Assembly: GCA_037349105.1 (NCBI GenBank)
Contig: JAYJMM010000071.1
Location: 1,360,750-1,424,749 of the forward strand
Length of the DNA stretch: 64,000 nt
Direction: 5' to 3'
DNA from: Limnomonas spitsbergensis
Taxonomy: Eukaryota; Chlorophyta; Chlorophyceae; Chlamydomonadales
In this document: one piece after another, positions 42,330-55,599 of the stretch
Numbering within the stretch: the first letter of the stretch is position 1
How the letters are laid out: every line of letters starts with the position of its first letter
Notes under the pieces: model-generated
What the model was told of the DNA's origin: nothing
What the model saw: the letters and a program-made list of their open reading frames with translations, nothing else
Databases searched by the model: none
Position numbers and translations under genes: made by a program

Positions 42330-45300
42330 CTGCTTCCAGGTTTTAGGGTTAAGTATCTGGCCGCTGTTTGTGCTTCCAGGTTTTAGGTTTACGTATCTGG
42401 CCGCTGTTTCTGCATCCAGGTTTTAGGGTTACGTATCTGGCCGCTGTTTGTGCTTCCAGGTTTTAGGGTTACGTATCTGGCCGCTGTTTCTGCTCCCAGG
42501 TTTAAGGGTTAAGCATCTGGCCGCTGTTTCTGCTTCCAGATTTAGGGTTAAGCATCTGGCCGCTGTTTGTGCTTCCAGGTTTTAGGGTTAAGCATCTGGC
42601 CGCTGTTTCTGCTACCAGGTTTTAGGGTTAAGCATCTGGCTGCTGTTTCTGCTTGCAGGTTTAGGGTTAAGCATCTGGCTGCTGTTTCTGCTTCCAGGTT
42701 TAAGGGTTAAGTATCTGGCCGCTGTTTCTGCTTCCAGGTTTTAGGGTTATGTATCTGGCCGCTGTTTCTGCTTCCAGGTTTTAGGGTAAAGTATCTGGCC
42801 GCTGTTTGTGCTTCCAGGTTTTAGGGTTAAGTATCTGGCCGCTGTTTCTGCTTCCAGTTTTAGGGTTAAGTATCTGGCCGATGTTTCTGCTTCCAGGTTA
42901 TAGGGTTAAGCATCTGGCTGTTGTTTCTACTTCCAGGTTTAGGGTTAAGCATCTGGCTGCTGTTTCTGCTTCCAGGTTTTAGGGGTAAGCATCTGGCTGC
43001 TGTGTCTGCTTCCAGGTTTTAGGGTTAAGCATCTGGCTGCTGTTTCTGCTTCCAGGTTTTAGGGTTAAGCATCTGGCTGTTGTTTCTGCTTCCAGGTTTA
43101 GGGTTAACCATCTGGCTGCTGTTTCTGATTCCAGGTTTTAGGTTTAAGCATCTGGCCAATGTTTTTGCTTGCAGGTTTAGGGTTCAGTATCTGGCTGCTG
43201 TTTCTGCTTCCAGGTTTTAGGGTTAAGTATCTGGCCGCTGTTTGTGCTTCCAGGTTTTAGGGTTACGTATCTGGCTGCTGTTTCTGCTTCCAGGTTTTAG
43301 GGTTAAGCATCTGGCCGCTGTTTCTGCTTACAGGATTTAGGGTTAAGCATCTGGCCGCTGTTTGTGCTTCCAGGTTTTAGGGTTAAGCATCTGGCCGCTG
43401 TTTGTGCTTCCAGGTTTTAGGGTTAAGCATCTGGCTGCTGTTTCTGCTTCCAGTTTTAGGGTTGAGCATCTGGCTGCTGTTTCTGCTTCCAGGTTTTAGG
43501 TTTAACAATCTGGCTGCTGTTTCTGATTCCAGGTTTTAGGTTTAAGCATCTGGCTGCTGTTTCTGCTTCCAGTTTTAGGGTTCAGTATCTGGCTGCTGTT
43601 TCTGCTTCCAGGTTTTAGGGTTAAGTATCTGGCCGCTGTTTGTGCTTCCAGGTTTTAGGGTTACGTATCTGGCCGCTGTTTGTGCTTCCAGGTTTTAGGG
43701 TTACGTATCTGGCCGCTGTTTGTGCTTCCAGGTTTTAGGGTTACGTATCTGGCCGCTGTTTCTGCTTCCAGGTTTTAGGGTTAAGCATCTGGCCGCTGTT
43801 TCTGCTTCCAGGATTTAGGGTTAAGCATCTGGCTGCTGTTTCTGCTTCCAGGTTTTAGGGTTAAGTATCTGGCCGCTGTTTGTGCTTCCAGGTTTTAGGT
43901 TTACGTATCTGGCCGCTGTTTCTGCATCCAGGTTTTAGGGTTAAGTATCTGGCCGCTGTTTGTGCTTCCAGGTTTTAGGGTTACGTATCTGGCCGCTGTT
44001 TCTGCTCCCAGGTTTAAGGGTTAAGCATCTGGCCGCTGTTTCTGCTTCCAATCTTAGGGTTAAGCATCTGGCCGCTGTTTGTGCTTCCAGGTTTTAGGGT
44101 TAAGCATCTGGCCGCTGTTTCTGCTACCAGGTTTTAGGGTTAAGCATCTGGCTGCTGTTTCTGCTTGCAGGTTTAGGGTTAAGCATCTGGCTGCTGTTTC
44201 TGCTTCCAGGTTTAAGGGTTAAGTATCTGGCCGCTGTTTCTGCTTCCAGGTTTTAGGGTTATGTATCTGGCCGCTGTTTCTGCTTCCAGGTTTTAGGGTA
44301 AAGTATCTGGCCGCTGTTTGTGCTTCCAGGTTTTAGGGTTAAGTATCTGGCCGCTGTTTCTGCTTCCAGTTTTAGGGTTAAGTATCTGGCCGATGTTTCT
44401 GCTTCCAGGTTATAGGGTTAAGCATCTGGCTGTTGTTTCTACTTCCAGGTTTAGGGTTAAGCATCTGACTGCTGTTTCTGCTTCCAGGTTTTAGGGGTAA
44501 GCATCTGGCTGCTGTGTCTGCTTCCAGGTTTTAGGGTTAAGCATCTGGCTGCTGTTTCTGCTTCCAGGTTTTAGGGTTAAGCATCTGGCTGTTGTTTCTG
44601 CTTCCAGGTTTAGGGTTAACCATCTGGCTGCTGTTTCTGATTCCAGGTTTTAGGTTTAAGCATCTGGCCAATGTTTTTGCTTGCAGGTTTAGGGTTCAGT
44701 ATCTGGCTGCTGTTTCTGCTTCCAGGTTTTAGGGTTAAGTATCTGGCCGCTGTTTGTGCTTCCAGGTTTTAGGGTTACGTATCTGGCTGCTGTTTCTGCT
44801 TCCAGGTTTTAGGGTTAAGCATCTGGCCGCTGTTTCTGCTTCCAGGATTTAGGGTTAAGCATCTGGCCGCTGTTTGTGCTTCCAGGTTTTAGGGTTAAGC
44901 ATCTGGCCGCTGTTTGTGCTTCCAGGTTTTAGGGTTAAGCATCTGGCTGCTGTTTCTGCTTCCAGTTTTAGGGTTGAGCATCTGGCTGCTGTTTCTGCTT
45001 CCAGGTTTTAGGTTTAACAATCTGGCTGCTGTTTCTGATTCCAGGTTTTAGGTTTAAGCATCTGGCTGCTGTTTCTGCTTCCAGTTTTAGGGTTCAGTAT
45101 CTGGCTGCTGTTTCTGCTTCCAGGTTTTAGGGTTAAGTATCTGGCCGCTGTTTGTGCTTCCAGGTTTTAGGGTTACGTATCTGGCCGCTGTTTGTGCTTC
45201 CAGGTTTTAGGGTTACGTATCTGGCCGCTGTTTGTGCTTCCAGGTTTTAGGGTTACGTATCTGGCCGCTGTTTCTGCTTCCAGGTTTTAGGGTTAAGCAT

Positions 45301-46400
45301 CTGGCCGCTGTTTCTGCTTCCAGGATTTAGGGTTAAGCATCTGGCTGCTGTTTCTGCTTCCAGGTTTTAGGGTTAAGTATCTGGCCGCTGTTTGTGCTTC
45401 CAGGTTTTAGGTTTACGTATCTGGCCGCTGTTTCTGCATCCAGGTTTTAGGGTTAAGTATCTGGCCGCTGTTTGTGCTTCCAGGTTTTAGGGTTACGTAT
45501 CTGGCCGCTGTTTCTGCTCCCAGGTTTAAGGGTTAAGCATCTGGCCGCTGTTTCTGCTTCCAATCTTAGGGTTAAGCATCTGGCCGCTGTTTGTGCTTCC
45601 AGGTTTTAGGGTTAAGCATCTGGCCGCTGTTTCTGCTACCAGGTTTTAGGGTTAAGCATCTGGCTGCTGTTTCTGCTTGCAGGTTTAGGGTTAAGCATCT
45701 GGCTGCTGTTTCTGCTTCCAGGTTTAAGGGTTAAGTATCTGGCCGCTGTTTCTGCTTCCAGGTTTTAGGGTTATGTATCTGGCCGCTGTTTCTGCTTCCA
45801 GGTTTTAGGGTAAAGTATCTGGCCGCTGTTTGTGCTTCCAGGTTTTAGGGTTAAGTATCTGGCCGCTGTTTCTGCTTCCAGTTTTAGGGTTAAGTATCTG
45901 GCCGATGTTTCAGCTTCCAGGTTATAGGGTTAAGCATCTGGCTGTTGTTTCTACTTCCAGTTTTAGGGTTAAGCATCTGGCTGCTGTTTCTGCTTCCAGG
46001 TTTTAGGGGTAAGCATCTGGCTGCTGTGTCTGCTTCCAGGTTTTAGGGTTAAGCATCTGGCTGCTGTTTCTGCTTCCAGGTTTTAGGGTTAAGCATCTGG
46101 CTGTTGTTTCTGCTTCCAGGTTTAGGGTTAACCATCTGGCTGCTGTTTCTGATTCCAGGTTTTAGGTTTAAGCATCTGGCCGATGTTTCTGCTTGCAGGT
46201 TTAGGGTTCAGTATCTGGCTGCTGTTTCTGCTTCCAGGTTTTAGGGTTAAGTATCTGGCCGCTGTTTGTGCTTCCAGGTTTTAGGGTTACGTATCTGGCC
46301 GCTGTTTGTGCTTCCAGGTTTTAGGGTTACGTATCTGGCCGCTGTTTCTGCTTCCAGGTTTTAGGGTTAAGCATCTGGCCGCTGTTTCTGCTTCCAGGAT
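42330..46400. repeat. 1512-bp tandem repeat, two full copies and a partial third
   Basis: GGCCAATGTTTTTGC at about 43154 and 44666 and GGATTTAGGG at 43811 and 45323 give 1512 bp. The TTCCAATCTTAGG unit also recurs. A third, partial copy runs from about 45.35 kb to 46.2-46.4 kb. Confidence 0.8.
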
Positions 46401-49400
46401 TTAGGGTTAAGCATCTGGCCGCTGTTTGTGCTTCCAGGTTTTAGGGTTAAGCATCTGGCCGCTGTTTGTGCTTCCAGGTTTTAGGGTTAAGCATCTGGCT
46501 GTTGTTTCTGCTTCCAGGTTTAGGGTTAACCATCTGGCTGCTGTTTCTGATTCCAGGTTTTAGGTTTAAGCATCTGGCCGATGTTTCTGCTTCCAGGTTT
46601 AGGGTTAAGCATCTGGCTGCTGTTTCTGCTTCCAGGTTTTAGGGTTAAGTATCTGGCCGCTGTTTGTGATTCCAGGTTTTAGGGTTACGTATCTGGCTGC
46701 TGTTTGTGCTTCCAGGTTTTAGGGTTAAGTATCTGGCCGCTGTTTGTGCTTCCAAGTTTTAGGGTTACGTATCTGGCCGCTGTTTCTGCTTCCAGGTTTT
46801 AGGGTAACGTATCTGGCCGCTGTTTGTGCTTCCAGGTTTTAGGGTTACGTATCTGGCCGCTGTTTCTGCTTCCAGGTTTTAGGGTTAAGCATCTGGCCGC
46901 TGTTTCTGCTTCCAGGATTTAGGGTTAAGCATCTGGCCGCTGTTTGTGCTTCCAGGTTTTAGGGTTAAGCATCTGGCCGCTGTTTGTGCTTCCAGGTTTT
47001 AGGGTTAAGCATCTGGCTGCTGTTTCTGCTTCCAGTTTTAGGGTTGAGCATCTGGCTGCTGTTTCTGCTTCCAGGTTTTAGGTTTAACCATCTGGCTGCT
47101 GTTTCTGATTCCAGGTTTTATGTTTAAGCATCTGGCCGATGTTTCTGCTTGCAGGTTTAGGGTTAAGCATCTGGCTGCTGTTTCTGCTTCCAGGTTTTAG
47201 GTTCAGCATCTGGCTGGTGTTTCTGCTTCCAGGTTTAGGGTTAACCATCTGGCTGCTGTTTCTGATTCCAGGTTTTAGGTTTAAGCATCTGGCCGATGTT
47301 TCTGCTTCCAGGTTTAGGGTTAAGTATCTGGCCGCTGTTTGTGCTTCCAGGTTTTAGGGTTACGTATCTGGCCGCTGTTTGTGCTTCCAGGTTTTAGGGT
47401 TAAGCATCTGGCCGCTGTTTGTGCTTCCAGGTTTTAGGGTTAAGCATCTGGCTGCTGTTTCTGCTTCCAGTTTTAGGGTTGAGCATCTGGCTGCTGTTTC
47501 TGCTTCCAGGTTTTAGGTTTAACCATGTGGCTGCTGTTTCTGATTCCAGGTTTTAGGTTTAAGCATCTGGCTGCTGTTTCTGCTTCCAGTTTTAGGGTTC
47601 AGTATCTGGCCGCTGTTTGTGCTTCCAGGTTTTAGGGTTAAGTATCTGGCCGCTGTTTGTGCTTCCAGGTTTTAGGGTTACGTATCTGGCCGCTGTTTCT
47701 GCTCCCAGGTTTAAGGGTTAAGCATCTGGCCGCTGTTTCTGCTTCTAGTCTTAGGGTTAAGCATCTGGCCGCTGTTTGTGCTTCCAGGTTTTAGGGTTAA
47801 GCATCTGGCCGCTGTTTCTGCTACCAGGTTTTAGGGTTAAGCATCTGGCTGCTGTTTCTGCTTGCAGGTTTAGGGTTAAGCATCTGGCTGCTGTTTCTGC
47901 TTCCAGGTTTAAGGGTTAAGTATCTGGCCGCTGTTTCTGCTTCCAGGTTTTAGGGTTATGTATCTGGCCGCTGTTTCTGCTTCCAGGTTTTAGGGTAAAG
48001 TATCTGGCCGCTGTTTGTGCTTCCAGGTTTTAGGGTTAAGTATCTGGCCGCTGTTTCTGCTTCCAGTTTTAGGGTTAAGTATCTGGCTGATGTTTCAGCT
48101 TCCAGGTTATAGGGTTAAGCATCTGGCTGTTGTTTCTACTTCCAGGTTTAGGGTTAAGCATCTGGCTGCTGTTTCTGCTTCCAGGTTTTAGGGGTAAGCA
48201 TCTGGCTGCTGTGTCTGCTTCCAGGTTTTAGGGTTGAGCATCTGGGTGTTGTTTCTGCTTCCAGGTTTAGGGTTAACCATCTGGCTGCTGTTTCTGATTC
48301 CAGGTTTTAGGTTTAAGCATCTGGCCAATGTTTCTGCTTGCAGGTTTAGGGTTCAGTATCTGGCTGCTGTTTCTGCTTCCAGGTTTTAGGGTTAAGTATC
48401 TGGCCGCTGTTTGTGCTTCCAGGTTTTAGGGTTACGTATCTGGCCGCTGTTTGTGCTTCCAGGTTTTAGGGTTACGTATCTGGCCGCTGTTTGTGCTTCC
48501 AGGTTTTAGGGTTACGTATCTGGCCGCTGTTTCTGCTTCCAGGTTTTAGGGTTAAGCATCTGGCCGCTGTTTCTGCTTCCAGGATTTAGGGTTAAGCATC
48601 TGGCCGCTGTTTGTGCTTCCAGGTTTTAGGGTTAAGCATCTGGCCGCTGTTTGTGCTTCCAGGTTTTAGGGTTAAGCATCTGGCTGCTGTTTCTGCTTCC
48701 AGTTTTAGGGTTGAGCATCTGGCTGCTGTTTCTGCTTCCAGGTTTTAGGTTTAACCATCTGGCTGCTTTTTCTGATTCCAGGTTTTAGGTTTAAGCATCT
48801 GGCTGCTGTTTCTGCTTCCAGTTTTAGGGTTCAGTATCTGGCTGCTGTTTCTGCTTCCAGGTTTTAGGGTTAAGCATCTGGCTGCTGTTTCTGCTTCCAG
48901 GATTTAGGGTTAAGCATCTGGCTGCTGTTTCTGCTTCCAGGTTTTAGGGTTAAGTATCTGGCCGCTGTTTGTGCTTCCAGGTTTTAGGTTTACGTATCTG
49001 GCCGCTGTTTCTGCATCCAGGTTTTAGGGTTAAGTATCTGGCCGCTGTTTGTGCTTCCAGGTTTTAGGGTTACGTATCTGGCCGCTGTTTCTGCTTCCAG
49101 GTTTAAGGGTTAAGCATCTGGCCGCTGTTTCTGCTTCCAATCTTAGGGTTAAGCATCTGGCCGCTGTTTGTGCTTCCAGGTTTTAGGGTTAAGCATCTGG
49201 CCGCTGTTTCTGCTACCAGGTTTTAGGGTTAAGCATCTGGCTGCTGTTTCTGCTTGCAGGTTTAGGGTTAAGCATCTGGCTGCTGTTTCTGCTTCCAGGT
49301 TTAAGGGTTAAGTATCTGGCCGCTGTTTCTGCTTCCAGGTTTTAGGGTTATGTATCTGGCCGCTGTTTCTGCTTCCAGGTTTTAGGGTTAAGCATCTGGC

Positions 49401-51249
49401 AGCTGTTTCTGCTTCCAGGTTTTAGGGGTAAGCATCTGGCTGCTGTTTCTGCTTCCAGGTTTTAGGGTTAAGCATCTGGCTGCTGTTTCTGCTTCCAGGT
49501 TTTAGGGTAAAGCATCTGGCTGTTGTTTCTGCTTCCAGGCTTAGGGTTAACCATCTGGCTGCTGTTTCTGCTTCCAGGTTTTAGGTTTAAGCATCTGGCC
49601 GATGTTTCTGCTTGCAGGTTTAGGGTTCAGTATCTGGCTGCTGTTTCTGCTTCCAGGTTTTAGGGTTAAGTATCTGGCCGCTGTTTGTGCTTCCAGGTTT
49701 TAGGGTTACGTATCTGGCCGCTGTTTGTGCTTCCAGGTTTTAGGGTTACGTATCTGACCGCTGTTTCTGCTTCCAGGTTTTAGGGTTAAGCATCTGGCCG
49801 CTGTTTCTGCTTCCAGGATTTAGGGTTAAGCATCTGGCCGCTGTTTGTGCTTCCAGGTTTTAGGGTTAAGCATCTGGCCGCTGTTTGTGCTTCCAGGTTT
49901 TAGGGTTAAGCATCTGGCTGTTGTTTCTGCTTCCAGGTTTAGGGTTAACCATCTGGCTGCTGTTTCTGATTCCAGGTTTTAGGTTTAAGCATCTGGCTGC
50001 TGTTTCTGCTTCCAGGTTTTAGGGTTAAGTATCTGGCCGCTGTTTGTGCTTCCAGGTTTTAGGGTTACGTATCTGGCCGCTGTTTGTGCTTCCAGGTTTT
50101 AGGGTTACGTATCTGGCCGCTGTTTCTGCTTCCAGGTTTTAGGGTTACGTATCTGGCCGCTGTTTGTGCTTCCAGGTTTTAGGGTTACGTATCTGTCCCC
50201 TGTTTCTGCTTCCAGGTTTTAGGGTTAAGCATCTGGCCGCTGTTTCTGCTTCCAGGTTTTAGGGTTAAGCATCTGGCCGCTGTTTGTGCTTCCAGGTTTT
50301 AGGGTTAAGCATCTGGCCGCTGTTTGTGCTTCCAGGTTTTAGGGTTAAGCATCTGGCTGCTGTTTCTGCTTCCAGTTTTAGGGTTGAGCATCTGGCTGCT
50401 GTTTCTGCTTCCATGTTTTAGGTTTAACCATCTGGCTGCTGTTTCTGATTCCAGGTTTTATGTTTAAGCATCTGGCCGATGTTTCTGCTTGCAGGTTTAG
50501 GGTTAAGCATCTGGCTGCTGTTTCTGCTTCCAGGTTTTAGGTTCAGCATCTGGCTGCTGTTTCTGCTTCCAGGTTTAGGGTTAAGCATCTGGCTGCTGTT
50601 TCTGCTTCCAGGTTTTAGGGTTAAGTATCTGGCCGCTGTTTGTGCTTCCAGGTTTTAGGGTTACGTATCTGGCCGCTGTTTGTGCTTCCAGGTTTAAGGG
50701 TTAAGTATCTGGCCGCTGTTTGTGCTTCCAGGTTTTAGGGTTACGTATCTGGCCGCTGTTTCTGCTTCCAGGTTTTAGGGTTACGTATCTGGCCGCTGTT
50801 TGTGCTTCCAGGTTTTAGGGTTACGTATCTGGCCGCTGTTTCTGCTTCCAGGTTTTAGGGTTAAGCATCTGGCCGCTGTTTCTGCTTCCAGGATTTAGGG
50901 TTAAGCATCTGGCCGCTGTTTGTGCTTCCAGGTTTTAGGGTTAAGCATCTGGCCGCTGTTTGTGCTTCCAGGTTTTAGGGTTAAGCATCTGGCTGCTGTT
51001 TCTGCTTCCAGTTTTAGGGTTGAGCATCTGGCTGCTGTTTCTGCTTCCAGGTTTTAGGTTTAACCATCTGGCTGCTGTTTCTGATTCCAGGTTTTATGTT
51101 TAAGCATCTGGCCGATATTTCTGCTTGCAGGTTTAGGGTTAAGCATCTGGCTGCTGTTTCTGCTTCCAGGTTTTAGGTTCAGCATCTGGCTGTTGTTTCT
51201 GCTTCCAGGTTTAGGGTTAACCATCTGGCTGCTGTTTCTGATTCCAGGT

Positions 51250-53400
51250 TTTAGGTTTAAGCATCTGGCCGATGTTTCTGCTTCCATGTTTAGGGTTAAG
51301 TATCTGGCCGCTGTTTGTGCTTCCAGGTTTTAGGGTTACGTATCTGGCCGCTGTTTCTGCTTCCAGGTTTTAGGGTTAAGTATCTGGCCGCTGTTTGTGC
51401 TTCCAGGTTTTAGGGTTACGTATCTGGTCGCTGTTTCTGCTTCCAGGTTTTAGGGTTACATATCTGGCCGCTGTTTGTGCTTCCAGGTTTTAGGGTTACG
51501 TATCTGGCCGCTGTTTCTGCTTCCAGGTTTTAGGGTTAAGCATCTGGCCGCTGTTTCTGCTTCCAGGATTTAGGGTTAAGCATCTGGCAGCTGTTTGTGC
51601 TTCCAGGTTTTAGGGTTAAGCATCTGGCCGCTGTTTGTGCTTCCAGGTTTTAGGGTTAAGCATCTGGCTGCTGTTTCTGCTTCCAGTTTTAGGGTTGAGC
51701 ATCTGGCTGCTGTTTCTGCTTCCAGGTTTTAGGTTTAACCATCTGGCTGCTGTTTCTGATTCCAGGTTTTAGGTTTAAGCATCTGGCCGATGTTTTTTTG
51801 CTGGCAGGTTTAGGGTTAAGCATCTGGCTGCTGTTTCTGCTTCCAGGTTTTAGGTTAAGCATCTGGCTGTTGTTTCTGCTTCCAGGTTTAGGGTTAACCA
51901 TCTGGCTGCTGTTTCTGATTCCAGGTTTTAGGTTTAAGCATCTGGCCGATGTTTCTGCTTCCAGGTTTAGGGTTAAGTATCTGGCCGCTGTTTGTGCTTC
52001 CAGGTTTTAGGGTTACGTATCTGGCCGCTGTTTGTGCTTCCAGGTTTTAGGGTTAAGCATCTGGCCGCTGTTTGTGCTTCCAGGTTTTAGGGTTAAGCAT
52101 CTGGCCGCTGTTTCTGCTACCAGGTTTTAGGGTTAAGCATCTGGCTGCTGTTTCTGCTTGCAGGTTTAGGGTTAAACATCTGGCTGCTGTTTCTGCTTCC
52201 AGGTTTAAGGGTTAAGTATCTGGCCGCTGTTTCTGCTTCCAGGTTTTAGGGTTATGTATCTGGCCGCTGTTTCTGCTTCCAGGTTTTAGGGTAAAGTATC
52301 TGGCCGCTGTTTGTGCTTCCAGGTTTTAGGTTTAAGCATCTGGCCGATGTTTCTGCTTCCATGTTTAGGGTTAAGTATCTGGCCGCTGTTTCTGCTTCCA
52401 GGTTTTAGGGTTACGTATCTGGCCGCTGTTTCTGCTTCCAGGTTTTAGGGTTAAGTATCTGGCCGCTGTTTGTGCTTCCAGGTTTTAGGGTTACGTATCT
52501 GGTCGCTGTTTCTGCTTCCAGGTTTTAGGGTTACATATCTGGCCGCTGTTTGTGCTTCCAGGTTTTAGGGTTACGTATCTGGCCGCTGTTTCTGCTTCCA
52601 GGTTTTAGGGTTAAGCATCTGGCCGCTGTTTCTGCTTCCAGGATTTAGGGTTAAGCATCTGGCAGCTGTTTGTGCTTCCAGGTTTTAGGGTTAAGCATCT
52701 GGCCGCTGTTTGTGCTTCCAGGTTTTAGGGTTAAGCATCTGGCTGCTGTTTCTGCTTCCAGTTTTAGGGTTGAGCATCTGGCTGCTGTTTCTGCTTCCAG
52801 GTTTTAGGTTTAACCATCTGGCTGCTGTTTCTGATTCCAGGTTTTAGGTTTAAGCATCTGGCCGATGTTTTTTTGCTGGCAGGTTTAGGGTTAAGCATCT
52901 GGCTGCTGTTTCTGCTTCCAGGTTTTAGGTTAAGCATCTGGCTGTTGTTTCTGCTTCCAGGTTTAGGGTTAACCATCTGGCTGCTGTTTCTGATTCCAGG
53001 TTTTAGGTTTAAGCATCTGGCCGATGTTTCTGCTTCCAGGTTTAGGGTTAAGTATCTGGCCGCTGTTTGTGCTTCCAGGTTTTAGGGTTACGTATCTGGC
53101 CGCTGTTTGTGCTTCCAGGTTTTAGGGTTAAGCATCTGGCCGCTGTTTGTGCTTCCAGGTTTTAGGGTTAAGCATCTGGCCGCTGTTTCTGCTACCAGGT
53201 TTTAGGGTTAAGCATCTGGCTGCTGTTTCTGCTTGCAGGTTTAGGGTTAAGCATCTGGCTGCTGTTTCTGCTTCCAGGTTTAAGGGTTAAGTATCTGGCC
53301 GCTGTTTCTGCTTCCAGGTTTTAGGGTTATGTATCTGGCCGCTGTTTCTGCTTCCAGGTTTTAGGGTAAAGTATCTGGCCGCTGTTTGTGCTTCCAGGTT
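51250..53400. repeat. 1075-bp tandem duplication in the 40-bp array
   Basis: CTTCCATGTTTAGGG at 51281 and 52356, and the T-run variant GATGTTTTTTTGCTGGCAGG near 51789 and 52864, give 1075 bp. The GTTACATATC unit is likewise shared. Confidence 0.83.
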
Positions 53401-55599
53401 TTAGGGTTAAGTATCTGGCCGCTGTTTCTGCTTCCAGTTTTAGGGTTAAGTATCTGGCCGATGTTTCAGCTTCCAGGTTATAGGGTTAAGCATCTGGCTG
53501 TTGTTTCTACTTCCAGGTTTAGGGTTAAGCATCTGGCTGCTGTTTCTGCTTCCAGGTTTTAGGGGTAAGCATCTGGCTGCTGTGTCTGCTTCCAGGTTTT
53601 AGGGTTAAGCATCTGGCTGCTGTTTCTGCTTCCAGGTTTTAGGGTTGAGCATCTGGGTGTTGTTTCTGCTTCCAGGTTTAGGGTTAACCATCTGGCTGCT
53701 GTTTCTGATCCCAGGTTTTAGGTTTAAGCATCTGGCCAATGTTTCTGCTTGCAGGTTTAGGGTTCAGTATCTGGCTGCTGTTTCTGCTTCCAGGTTTTAG
53801 GGTTAAGTATCTGGCCGCTGTTTGTGCTTCCAGGTTTTAGGGTTACGTATCTGGCCGCTGTTTGTGCTTCCAGGTTTTAGGGTTACCTATCTGGCCGCTG
53901 TTTGTGCTTCCAGGTTTTAGGGTTACGTATCTGGCCGCTGTTTCTGCTTCCAGGTTTTAGGGTTAAGCATCTGGCCGCTGTTTCTGCTTCCAGGATTTAG
54001 GGTTAAGCATCTGGCCGCTGTTTGTGCTTCCAGGTTTTAGGGTTACGCATCTGGCCGCTGTTTGTGCTTCCAGGTTTTAGGGTTAAGCATCTGGCTGCTG
54101 TTTCTGCTTCCAGTTTTAGGGTTGAGCATCTGGCTGCTGTTTCTGCTTCCAGGTTTTAGGTTTAACCATCTGGCTGCTGTTTCTGATTCCAGGTTTTAGG
54201 TTTAAGCATCTGGCTGCTGTTTCTGCTTCCAGTTTTAGGGTTCAGTATCTGGCTGCTGTTTCTGCTTCCAGGTTTTAGGGTTAAGTATCTGGCCGCTGTT
54301 TGTGCTTCCAGGTTTTAGGGTTACGTATCTGGCCGCTGTTTGTGCTTCCAGGTTTTAGGGTTAAGTATCTGGCCGCTGTTTGTGCTTCCAGGTTTTAGGG
54401 TTACGTATCTGGCCGCTGTTTCTGCTTCCAGGTTTTAGGGTTAAGCATCTGGCCGCTGTTTCTGCTTCCAGGATTTAGGGTTAAGCATCTGGCTGCTGTT
54501 TCTGCTTCCAGGTTTTAGGGTTAAGTATCTGGCCGCTGTTTGTGCTTCCAGGTTTTAGGTTTACGTATCTGGCCGCTGTTTCTGCATCCAGGTTTTAGGG
54601 TTAAGTATCTGGCCGCTGTTTGTGCTTCCAGGTTTTAGGGTTACATATCTGGCCGCTGTTTCTGCTCCCAGGTTTAAGGGTTAAGCATCTGGCCGCTGTT
54701 TCTGCTTCCAATCTTAGGGTTAAGCATCTGGCCGCTGTTTGTGCTTCCAGGTTTTAGGGTTAAGCATCTGGCCGCTGTTTCTGCTACCAGGTTTTAGGGT
54801 TAAGCATCTGGCTGCTGTTTCTGCTTGCAGGTTTAGGGTTAAGCATCTGGCTGCTGTTTCTGCTTCCAGGTTTAAGGGTTAAGTATCTGGCCGCTGTTTC
54901 TGCTTCCAGGTTTAAGGGTTATGTATCTGGCCGCTGTTTCTGCTTCCAGGTTTTAGGGTAAAGTATCTGGCCGCTGTATGTGCTTCCAGGTTTTAGGGTT
55001 AAGTATCTGGCCGCTGTTTCTGCTTCCAGTTTTAGGGTTAAGTATCTGGCCGATGTTTCAGCTTCCAGGTTATAGGGTTAAGCATCTGGCTGTTGTTTCT
55101 ACTTCCAGGTTTAGGGTTAAGCATCTGGCTGCTGTTTCTGCTTCCAGGTTTTAGGGGTAAGCATCTGGCTGCTGTGTCTGCTTCCAGGTTTTAGGGTTAA
55201 GCATCTGGCTGCTGTTTCTGCTTCCAGGTTTTAGGGTTAAGCATCTGGCTGTTGTTTCTGCTTCCAGGTTTAGGGTTAACCATCTGGCTGCTGTTTCTGA
55301 TTCCAGGTTTTAGGTTTAAGCATCTGGCCGATGTTTCTGCTTGCAGGTTTAGGGTTCAGTATCTGGGTGCTGTTTCTGCTTCCAGGTTTTAGGGTTAAGT
55401 ATCTGGCCGCTGTTTGTGCTTCCAGGTTTTAGGGTTACGTATCTGGCCGCTGTTTCTGCTTCCAGGTTTTAGGGTTACGTATCTGGCCGCTGTTTGTGCT
55501 TCCAGGTTTTAGGGTTACGTATCTGGCCGCTGTTTCTGCTTCCAGGTTTTAGGGTTAAGCATCTGGCCGCTGTTTCTGCTTCCAGGTTTTAGGGTTAAG